A stretch of 64,000 nucleotides of DNA. It comes from Adhaeribacter_A terreus (GTDB lineage Bacteria; Bacteroidota; Bacteroidia; Cytophagales; Hymenobacteraceae). Location: assembly GCF_042657365.1 (NCBI RefSeq), contig NZ_JBHSKT010000013.1, positions 13,448-77,447 on the forward strand, given 5' to 3'. The translations under genes and the position numbers were made by a program. Shown here piece after piece: positions 8,148 to 14,941 of the stretch (the first letter of the stretch is position 1; every line of letters begins with the position of its first letter). Below the pieces are notes generated by a model. It was given only the letters and a program-made list of their open reading frames with translations, had not been told where the DNA came from and did no database searches.

Positions 8148-8669
8148 TTATTTCAGCAAATAAATGAAGGAAGCCGGCGATGATTTAATGATCACATAAG
8201 TAATGCCGGTGGCTTCGTGGCGGTAAACGCGTTTGGTTTCGTTACTTTTTGGCTCCGAAACCATACCGTTTTCCGGCTGGATTAGCTTTGCTATTTTCCG
8301 GATCTGCGCACTCATGCTTTCGAATTGAGCCTGCCCGCCTTTTTGAAACTGCAATTCCAATTCGGTTTTAACTCTTACCGGGTAAATTTCGCTACGTTGT
8401 GGTTTCGGGCAAATTACCGGGTTTACGAACATAACCGGCTTATCGGCTTTTTGAAGAACATAAATTACGCGGTCGCAATAAGGCAGGTATTGTTTATCGA
8501 TGCGGTAAAACCCTTTGGCTTCTACCATTTCAAATAAACAATCAGGGTAATTTTTGGAGGTGATACAGGTTGCTATTTCATCCAGTTTCAGGTTTTGAGC
8601 GAAAGTGGCCGATATGGTTAGCAGGTAGAAAAAAACGATTAGCGAAGCGGATCTCAGGGTAGTATTCAT
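8148..8669 (-). CDS. Secreted protein of unknown function
   Basis: A 173-residue protein with a signal peptide (hydrophobic stretch SLIVFFYLLTISATFA followed by Q25). The mature part has four cysteines (two in CITSKNYPDC and later YC and IC), which could form disulfides, and a C-terminal segment HEATGITYVIIKS. No family is recognised. It is transcribed on the same strand as ligD but starts 56 bp before it in genomic order, so it could share the ligD transcript downstream or upstream; the 8148 gene lies upstream of ligD on the minus strand. Confidence 0.6.
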   Translation of the reverse strand: MNTTLRSASLIVFFYLLTISATFAQNLKLDEIATCITSKNYPDCLFEMVEAKGFYRIDKQYLPYCDRVIYVLQKADKPVMFVNPVICPKPQRSEIYPVRVKTELELQFQKGGQAQFESMSAQIRKIAKLIQPENGMVSEPKSNETKRVYRHEATGITYVIIKSSPASFIYLLK

Positions 8670-8897
8670 AGGTAAAGGTTAAACGCAGCAGGCTTATTTT
8701 TTGATCTGCGGCTGCAAAAATAAAATTCCAATTTACGAAAATTCGGCAGCATTTAAGCCAGAATAAATTGATAAATTCCGTCCTGATTCCAGAATCTCGA
8801 TACTAAACTTTCGCCAGAAACAGTCGTTTTTGCGTTGCTTACGTACTTTCCCGTATTAAAACTTCCGGAAATTTTCATTTAAAATTACTGAGTCTGC
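8670..8897. other. Divergent intergenic region
   Basis: About 230 bp between the secreted-protein gene (minus) and the DUF1622 gene (plus). AT-rich, no AT30 copy and no structured RNA seen; must contain both promoters. Confidence 0.35.
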
Positions 8898-9251
8898 ATG
8901 GAAGAGATTATTAAAATGATAACCGTTTACCTGGCGCGCCTCGTGGAAGTTGGAGCGGCTATGATAATCGGATTTGCAACTATAAAAGCCTTCTATCTTT
9001 ATATCCGTGATCTTATCCTGAACAAATCTCCTTGCTTACCGCGCAGCGAGATCAGGCAGAATTTAGGCAGATCGCTGGCCCTGGCGCTGGAATTTTTACT
9101 GGGTGCCGATATTCTGCAAACGGCTGTTGCTCCAACCTGGGACGATATTGGTAAACTGGCGGCCATTGCCGTGCTCCGGACCGGCCTGAATTATTTCCTG
9201 GCGCTGGAAATGAAAGAAGAAAAAGCGAATCCGAAACTGGTAAAAGATTAG
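8898..9251 (+). CDS. DUF1622 family membrane protein
   Basis: A 117-residue protein with three predicted membrane helices: residues 8-33 (YLARLVEVGAAMIIGFATI), about 56-78 (RSLALALEFLLGADILQT) and about 86-105 (IGKLAAIAVLRTGLNYFLAL). The combination EIRQNLGRSLALALEFLLGADIL with RTGLNYFLALEM is characteristic of DUF1622. Function is not established. It precedes the 9310 gene by 58 bp in the same direction, with an AT30 element in the gap. Confidence 0.85.
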   Translation: MEEIIKMITVYLARLVEVGAAMIIGFATIKAFYLYIRDLILNKSPCLPRSEIRQNLGRSLALALEFLLGADILQTAVAPTWDDIGKLAAIAVLRTGLNYFLALEMKEEKANPKLVKD

Positions 9252-9274
9252 AACCTGTCCGGTTTTTTCCGTAC

Positions 9275-9304
9275 AAAAACGGTAAGCTTTTCACTTAAAA
9301 AACT
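9275..9304 (+). repeat. AT30 element
   Basis: AAAAACGGTAAGCTTTT followed by CACTTAAAAAACTG, between the DUF1622 gene and the SpoIIAA-like gene, ending six bases before its start codon. Confidence 0.75.
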
Positions 9305-9309
9305 GCATT

Positions 9310-9666
9310 ATGATCGAATTACTACCAAGCCCGAAAGAAAATGTTGTGGCCCTGAAGATCAGCGGCTCGCTAACCAAAGCCGATTATGACGGCATTGTTC
9401 CAACGCTGGAAACGAAGATCAGGCAATTTGGCAAAATAAAACTTTACGGCGAGATCGAGCACCTGGGAATGCCCACGTTGCAAGCATTGTGGGAAGACCT
9501 GAAAATGGATATAAAGCACTACAACGATTTCAGCCAAATAGCAGTTGTGGGCGAACCGGAAAGGCTGGCTGCTATTACCAAACTGGTTTCGCCGCTGGTG
9601 CCTGCCGAAATAAGAATTTATAACCGGGAAGAAAAAGCTGCTGCCATGCAATGGCTGGCCGGCTAA
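9310..9666 (+). CDS. SpoIIAA-like (STAS/SEC14) domain protein
   Basis: A 118-residue soluble protein. The start MIELLPSPKENVVALKISGSLTKADYDGIVP, the middle KLYGEIEHLGMPTLQALWEDLK and the end RIYNREEKAAAMQWL fit the SpoIIAA-like family, a small STAS-like fold found in many environmental bacteria. Members are thought to bind lipids or partner proteins, but no activity is proven. It is the last gene of a plus-strand pair with the DUF1622 protein and is followed by a bidirectional terminator. Confidence 0.8.
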   Translation: MIELLPSPKENVVALKISGSLTKADYDGIVPTLETKIRQFGKIKLYGEIEHLGMPTLQALWEDLKMDIKHYNDFSQIAVVGEPERLAAITKLVSPLVPAEIRIYNREEKAAAMQWLAG

Positions 9667-9694
9667 AAACGCTATGGTTTTGGCACAAAAAAGT
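9665..9694 (+). repeat. AT30 element
   Basis: AAAAACGCTATGGTTTT followed by GGCACAAAAAAGT. It begins within the stop codon of the 9310 gene and runs directly into a terminator hairpin, between convergent genes. Confidence 0.8.
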
Positions 9695-9725
9695 AAGGAC
9701 AGCCCTTTCGAACTGTCCTTGCTTT
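9695..9725. terminator. Bidirectional terminator between convergent genes
   Basis: Perfect 8-bp stem AAGGACAG/CTGTCCTT with a 10-base loop, then GCTTTAATATTATTTT. It lies between the stop of the SpoIIAA-like gene and the stop of the desaturase gene. Confidence 0.75.
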
Positions 9726-9746
9726 AATATTATTTTCTGAACCGGA

Positions 9747-10727
9747 TTAACCTTCGATCCAGCGGAATTTATATTGCAGTTCAGGTACGCGCATCCGTTC
9801 GGCCACGCGGCGTAAACGGGCTGGCAGTGCCATTACATAATCGCGGGCTTTTTCACTACTATCGTTCAGGCCGGTCATGCCTTCAATTTTCCAGTCTTTT
9901 ATCAGGTCTTCCAGAATATCGGTATAATCGGCAGAAGTATAAACGCCAATACGTTGAGCAGCGTCGGTAAAATGGCCAAAAGTCTGGCCGATATTTACGC
10001 CTAACTCCCGCAGATAATGGGCCGGCATCACGATCTTTTTCCGCATCATGTCTTCAAATGCCATCATCATGCCGTTCGGATCTACTTCAAAAATTTTCTC
10101 TACGAAACCTTTGTAAGCTTTGGCATGGCGGGCTTCGTCGGAAGCAATGTTGCCGCAAAGTTTAGCCAGCATCAAATCGCCCGATTTTTTAGCTAGTGCA
10201 GCTACGCGGCGGTGCGAAATATTGGTAGCCGTTTCCTGAAAAGAAGTATATACAAAAGCACGATACGGATCAGTACCGGTTTGCAGGTCGAAACCGTCGG
10301 CAATTAAATACTGGGTAGAAGCTTCCATTTCGCGCATGTTTACGCGGCCGGAAAGATATAAATAACGGTTCAGCAAGTCGCCGTGGCGGTTTTCCTCAGC
10401 CGTCCAGGCGCGGATCCATTTCATCCAGCCGCTATTCGGGTCTTTGGTCAGGCCTTCGGTACTCATCAACCAGCTTTCGTAAGTTGGAAGAGCTTCTTCG
10501 GTAATGGTATCGCCGATCAGAACCGCCATCAGGTCGTAAGAAAGATCTTTAGCTCTTTCACGGAGTTGCTTTACTTCATCCAGAAAATTATCGAAACGGG
10601 AATCGGGAAGCAGGTCAGCGGGCTGCCAGCTATCTTCCACCGTTTTTAACAAAGATTCAAAGTTATAGTCAAGAAATTTTTCAAGGTATGTTAAAACCTC
10701 GCCGCGCGAAATGGCCGTAGCAATCAT
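9747..10727 (-). CDS. Acyl-ACP desaturase (ferritin-like diiron)
   Basis: A 326-residue soluble protein of the plant-type stearoyl-ACP desaturase family. Two diiron ligand motifs are visible: EENRHGD near residue 111 and DEARHAKAY near residue 197, with the Glu of an ETATNISHRR helix between them. It introduces a cis double bond into acyl chains carried on ACP, using oxygen and ferredoxin-type electrons, and thereby sets membrane fluidity. Length fits the bacterial family. It stands alone, convergent with the 9310 gene, with its own upstream region at 10728-10866. Confidence 0.93.
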   Translation of the reverse strand: MIATAISRGEVLTYLEKFLDYNFESLLKTVEDSWQPADLLPDSRFDNFLDEVKQLRERAKDLSYDLMAVLIGDTITEEALPTYESWLMSTEGLTKDPNSGWMKWIRAWTAEENRHGDLLNRYLYLSGRVNMREMEASTQYLIADGFDLQTGTDPYRAFVYTSFQETATNISHRRVAALAKKSGDLMLAKLCGNIASDEARHAKAYKGFVEKIFEVDPNGMMMAFEDMMRKKIVMPAHYLRELGVNIGQTFGHFTDAAQRIGVYTSADYTDILEDLIKDWKIEGMTGLNDSSEKARDYVMALPARLRRVAERMRVPELQYKFRWIEG

Positions 10728-10866
10728 ATTAATAAAGCTGTGTAAACTCCAAAGATACTGTTTTCTAACTGATTTTTAAAGTGTCGGGTTTCAAAGCAAG
10801 CTTTAATATTAGAATTTTTATACAAAAACGTAAGTAACACCTTACTGAAATCAACAAAATAAGCCT

Positions 10867-11823
10867 TTATAACCCGAACCGAAGTTTGTAGTAAAGTTGA
10901 CGGGTTTGCTCAAAAGGAAGCGGCCATTTACAAACGGCAAGCAAAGCTTTTATTTTTACCGGGACCGGCCCTAATTCCGACAGCAGTTTACTTAGCTGGC
11001 GCGTAGCTTCAAAATTGCGGGTAAAAACAGCTTGGATCAATTCATGCTGCACGCGCTTTTTCAGGGCTTGATTTTCGTTTTCGGTTCGAAGCAGTTTTTG
11101 CGCCTTTTTGCATACCGTTATGGTAGAAAAGATCTGCTTATCGTTGGGCTTATATTGCTGCTGCGACATCTGAGCCGCATGTATGCGCCTTTTGGTGAGA
11201 ACTTTATCGAGGAAAAAATATTTAAAATCCGGCGCGGACCTTACCCACAGATCAAAATCTTCATACGCAAGCGTTTCGTCGTAGCCGTTCAGTTTATCGA
11301 AAACCGTGCGGCGCATCATCATGGTGGGTGAACAAATGTAATGGCGGGCAATTACGTCGGCAAATACTTCTCCATCGGGTACATTTTCCGCCAGGTTTCC
11401 GTTCTTGTCGCGCTTATAAAAATTATGCAAATGGTTGCCGAAGTCGTCTATGAATTCGGCGTCGGTAAATAAAATGCCGTAGCTTTCGTCCAGCTTTTCA
11501 AACGCTTTTACCTGTTCTTCTATCCGGTTGGGCATCAACACATCGTCGGTCGCAAAATCGATCAGGTATTTCCCTTTCGAAAGCCGGTAGGCCCGGTTAA
11601 AAGCCGCACAATTGCCCAGATTGTGCTCGTTTGGCAGGTATTTTATCTGCGGAAAACGCGCTGCGTAATCTTCAATTATTGCCCGGCTGTTGTCGGTGCT
11701 CCGGTCATCAACTACTATTATCTCAAGGTTCTGGTAAGTCTGATTCAAAACCGAATCGAGCGCTTCTTTTAAAAAACGGGCGTGGTTGTAGCAAAGGCAA
11801 ATAACCGAAACGAGAGGCTGCAT
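10867..11823 (-). CDS. Family 2 glycosyltransferase
   Basis: A 318-residue protein from ATG 11823 (a TTG two codons earlier at 11829 is also open). The GT-A fold start PLVSVICLCYNHARFLKEALDSVLNQTY, the DDRSTDNS nucleotide-binding motif and the DFATDDV metal-binding DXD-like motif identify GT2. Later, a YEDFDLWVR segment matches the acceptor/catalytic region. There is no membrane helix. It transfers a sugar from an NDP-sugar, probably into cell-surface glycans. Its upstream neighbour on the same strand, 35 bp away, is a GNAT-like protein, and the two may be co-transcribed. Confidence 0.9.
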   Translation of the reverse strand: MQPLVSVICLCYNHARFLKEALDSVLNQTYQNLEIIVVDDRSTDNSRAIIEDYAARFPQIKYLPNEHNLGNCAAFNRAYRLSKGKYLIDFATDDVLMPNRIEEQVKAFEKLDESYGILFTDAEFIDDFGNHLHNFYKRDKNGNLAENVPDGEVFADVIARHYICSPTMMMRRTVFDKLNGYDETLAYEDFDLWVRSAPDFKYFFLDKVLTKRRIHAAQMSQQQYKPNDKQIFSTITVCKKAQKLLRTENENQALKKRVQHELIQAVFTRNFEATRQLSKLLSELGPVPVKIKALLAVCKWPLPFEQTRQLYYKLRFGL

Positions 11824-11858
11824 AGGCAATTCAGAAGGGCTTACTTACAAAATTTCCG

Positions 11859-12905
11859 TTAAGCGTTAAATTCAAAACTGAGTTTTAAAGTAGGTTCGCC
11901 GCCCAGGTGTTTTTTAAAAGTAATGAGCGGAAAATTCGGGCCGGCCGGCAGGTTGGAAGTTCCCAGATCCAGCGTTTTAAAATTTTCGCGCTGGCAAACC
12001 TCGTATAAGCCTTCAGTTAAATAAACCACCGGGCTGAAAGCGTTAAAACGGAGCGGATTGGCTGGATAAAAATTATAAAGCGTTTGCCCGTTTATGCGCA
12101 CTGCAACGGTTGCAGCCGCCAGTTCATGTTGCTGCCGCACCGAAAAAATTCGGAAATCCTGCGGAAAATCATGAAACAAGCCGGCCAGTTTTTCCAAAGG
12201 CATGGGCGCTTCGTAATGTCTTTCCAGCCGACAATCCCGGATAAAATGAAAGACTTCCGGCAACAAGTTTACTTCTTCTTCCTGAAACGTAAAACCATGC
12301 TTCAGACATTTATGCAAACGCCGCCGCGCCGAAGGATGCAATTTCGTTTCGAAAGGCGCTTCACTTACGGTAATATGATGGTTGATCTCGGAATGGCTGA
12401 GCCGGAAATGTTGCTTTAAGAGTAGGTCAGTGAGCACCGCGCTTTCCTGGGGTGCGTAGGCAAACGGGTAACTTTTTATGCGAATGGTATGGCAGTTTTT
12501 TTGCGCTGAAAGATACCGTTTTGTCTGCAACAGAAATTCCGCCAGCACATCTTCAGGCAGCCGCTTCTTAAACTGCACCGAACCGAAAGGCGCTTTTCCG
12601 GGGCTGTAAGCCAACCCTTTTCCGTCGAGAAAAAAAGGCAGGTGCGCCGCAATTTTATTAGATTTATGGTCGAGTAGCTGAAAAATTATCCGTTCATCTT
12701 CGGCTTGCGTTTGCAAATGCTCTTGCCGCAAAAACAGGAACGGATCGAACGCAAATTCCTGGGGCAGGCCTTCAGAAGCAATAGAAATTAAATAGCGGTT
12801 ATTTTGCAGCTGCATGGGTATTAAAACCGGAAAATCATTGTTCTGCGTTTCCGAAACAGCTTCGGATAAAGTTTTTGAACGTGCCTGACTAACGAAATTA
12901 AGCAT
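11859..12905 (-). CDS. GNAT-fold (FemAB-like) acyltransferase
   Basis: A 348-residue soluble protein. The C-terminal half carries the GNAT/Acetyltransf_6 pattern: LHPSARRRLHKCLKHGF, then HFIRDCRLERHYEAPMPLEKL, FSVRQQHELAAATVAVRINGQTLYNFYPA and LDLGTSNLPAGPNFPLITFKKHLGG, as seen in FemAB-related peptidyl or acyl transferases of Bacteroidota. The N-terminal part (1-160) is a second, degenerate GNAT-like lobe. Substrate is unknown; linkage to the neighbouring glycosyltransferase suggests modification of a surface glycan or lipid. Convergent genes are absent upstream; the start is 69 bp from the divergent yigZ gene. Confidence 0.75.
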   Translation of the reverse strand: MLNFVSQARSKTLSEAVSETQNNDFPVLIPMQLQNNRYLISIASEGLPQEFAFDPFLFLRQEHLQTQAEDERIIFQLLDHKSNKIAAHLPFFLDGKGLAYSPGKAPFGSVQFKKRLPEDVLAEFLLQTKRYLSAQKNCHTIRIKSYPFAYAPQESAVLTDLLLKQHFRLSHSEINHHITVSEAPFETKLHPSARRRLHKCLKHGFTFQEEEVNLLPEVFHFIRDCRLERHYEAPMPLEKLAGLFHDFPQDFRIFSVRQQHELAAATVAVRINGQTLYNFYPANPLRFNAFSPVVYLTEGLYEVCQRENFKTLDLGTSNLPAGPNFPLITFKKHLGGEPTLKLSFEFNA

Positions 12906-12974
12906 AAATAACCGGAAAACGCGTAAATAAACGCAAATTTGCGGTGGTTTTCTTCTTCCTAAAAAATTATTGCT

Positions 12975-13592
12975 TTGACTGTTGCCGAAAATCCTGATAC
13001 TTATACCACGCTAGCCGAACCGGCCGAAGGGCTTTACAAAGAAAAAGGCAGCAAATTTATTGCGCTCGCTTTTCCGGTTTTCACCGAAAACGACATAAAA
13101 GAAAAACTAGTCGAAGTGCGCAAAACTTATTTCGATGCGCGCCACCATTGCTATGCGTATTTATTGGGCGCTGCTAAAAAAGTGTACCGCGCCAACGACG
13201 ATGGCGAACCGAACCACTCTGCCGGCGATCCGATCTTAGGGCAGATCCGGTCTTCGGGCCTGAGCAACGTTTTAGTAATTGTGGTGCGTTATTTTGGTGG
13301 AACCAAGCTGGGCGTAGGCGGTTTGATCCATGCGTATAAAACGGCCACCGCCGAAGCCCTGAACCAGGCAAGAACCGTAGAAAAACACGAAACGGCTTTT
13401 ATAAAGATCGAATTTTCGTACCCGCAAATGAACGATGTGATGAGCCTGATAAAGGAATTTGATCTGCAGATGGCCAGCCAGCATTTTGAAATAAGTTGCG
13501 AAATAACGGTGGAAGTAAGAAAACAGCTGAGCGAAAAAATAATGGCGCGTCTCGAAAAACTGGATAATGTCCGGGCCGCCATTATGGAATAA
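12975..13592 (+). CDS. YigZ/IMPACT family protein
   Basis: A 205-residue protein started at TTG 12975 because no ATG precedes the conserved region. The IMPACT N-terminal domain is clear: EKGSKFIALAFPV, FDARHHCYAYLLG, NDDGEPNHSAGDPILGQI and the VVRYFGGTKLGVGGLIHAYK core, followed by a C-terminal EF-G-fold-like domain (FSYPQMNDVMSLI). E. coli YigZ is a small protein of unclear role with a ribosome-related fold. Length matches the family (about 205). Confidence 0.93.
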   Translation: MTVAENPDTYTTLAEPAEGLYKEKGSKFIALAFPVFTENDIKEKLVEVRKTYFDARHHCYAYLLGAAKKVYRANDDGEPNHSAGDPILGQIRSSGLSNVLVIVVRYFGGTKLGVGGLIHAYKTATAEALNQARTVEKHETAFIKIEFSYPQMNDVMSLIKEFDLQMASQHFEISCEITVEVRKQLSEKIMARLEKLDNVRAAIME

Positions 13593-13611
13593 TTTGTAAC
13601 TTAATTTTGCT

Positions 13612-13704
13612 AAAAACGCTATCTTTCTAAACGCAAAAACTAAGAACGGCTGGCTTTTCCGGACGTTTGCTTTTTAAAAACGGTATCCTTTTTTATGGTA
13701 AAAC
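13612..13704 (+). repeat. Two AT30 elements between yigZ and corA
   Basis: First copy at 13612-13641 (AAAAACGCTATCTTTCT, then CGCAAAAACTAAG) and second at 13676-13704 (AAAAACGGTATCCTTTTTT). The second ends at the corA start codon (13695) and covers the whole ribosome-approach region. Confidence 0.75.
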
Positions 13705-14804
13705 CGCGCATTCTGCAGCAAAACAAAGTCAGTACCAAAGTCGGGCAAAAACCCGGCTTCCTTTTCCGGCCCGAAAACGCGTTCGATACCCGCATGTTCC
13801 TGGTTTCTTTCGATGAGTTTGAGCTGGTAGAAAAAGAATACGAAAACTACGACGAACTTTTTGCCTATATGCAGCAGCGGCCGCACCAGCGCCACTGGGT
13901 CGATGTGCGCGGCTACGGAAACCTGGAAATTCTGGAGAATATTGCCCGCGATTTCAACATTCATCCGCTCCAGCTCGAAGACGTGATCAGCGATTACCAG
14001 CGGCCAAAAGTGGAAGAAGAAAGCGGTTCGCTTTTCATGATCTCGCGCATGGTTTCTTTTACCGCCGAAAAATTAATAGACGACGATCAGCTCAGCATTT
14101 TTACCGGCCCAAACTACGTGCTCACTTTTCAGAGCGATTACGACGATTGCCTGAACCCGCTGCGCCTGCGGATCCGGGGCGGAAAAGGCATTATAAGGAA
14201 AAGGCCGGTAGTTTATATGGCTTACGCGATCATGGACGTAGTGCTGGACCATTATTTCCCGGTTTTAGCTGAAATGAGCGACTACCTCGAAGAACTGGAA
14301 GATTGCCTGTTCAAGCAACCAAAAAAAGAAATACTCAGCAGAATTTTGTCGGTAAAACGCGAAATTGTGAAGCTGCGGCGCATAATATGGCCCGAACGCG
14401 ACAAAATAAACGAGTTATTGCGCTTCCCAACCGAAATAGTTCCGGATGACCTGAAGATCTATTTCCGTGACACCTACGACCATTCGGTACAAATAATAGA
14501 CCTGGTAGAAAACTACAAAGAGATGTCGGGCAGTTTGGTGGAGCTTTATCTATCGAACATAAATAACCGCATGAACGAGATCATGAAAGTGCTCACCATT
14601 ATTTCCAGTATTTTCATTCCGCTCAGCTTTATTGTGGGCATTTACGGCATGAACTTTTCCCGCGAAAACCCGGATGGCAGCATTAATTACCTCAACATGC
14701 CGGAGCTTTACCAACCTTACGGCTACGTGGTGCTGTTATTTCTGATGGGTGTTTTGGTGATAGGTCAGATTTATTTTTTCTACCGGAAAGGCTGGTTCAA
14801 ATAG
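13695..14804 (+). CDS. corA: CorA family magnesium/cobalt transporter
   Basis: A 369-residue protein with a large cytosolic N-terminal domain and two membrane helices at the C-terminus. The signature sits at the end of the first helix: IPLSFIVGIYGMNFSRENPDG, containing the GMN selectivity motif (near residue 318). The acidic/helical stalk runs from residue 165 to 300. It forms a homopentameric Mg2+ channel. The ATG directly abuts an AT30 element. Another nearby ATG is absent, so the start is used with fair confidence. Confidence 0.95.
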   Translation: MVKPRILQQNKVSTKVGQKPGFLFRPENAFDTRMFLVSFDEFELVEKEYENYDELFAYMQQRPHQRHWVDVRGYGNLEILENIARDFNIHPLQLEDVISDYQRPKVEEESGSLFMISRMVSFTAEKLIDDDQLSIFTGPNYVLTFQSDYDDCLNPLRLRIRGGKGIIRKRPVVYMAYAIMDVVLDHYFPVLAEMSDYLEELEDCLFKQPKKEILSRILSVKREIVKLRRIIWPERDKINELLRFPTEIVPDDLKIYFRDTYDHSVQIIDLVENYKEMSGSLVELYLSNINNRMNEIMKVLTIISSIFIPLSFIVGIYGMNFSRENPDGSINYLNMPELYQPYGYVVLLFLMGVLVIGQIYFFYRKGWFK

Positions 14805-14905
14805 CGCTTGCTCATTAGTTTTTTAACCTGAAAGCATAGCATTTTATCGAATCAGCAAGTCTTTATTTCTAATTACTATATTAATTTTATCTGCCTGAAA
14901 AAAGC

Positions 14906-14936
14906 AAAAAACGGTATGTTTTTCACCTGAAAAACC
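14906..14936 (+). repeat. AT30 element between convergent genes
   Basis: AAAAAACGGTATGTTTTT followed by CACCTGAAAAACCCG, between the corA stop and the stop of the 14942 gene. Confidence 0.75.
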
Positions 14937-14941
14937 CGCGT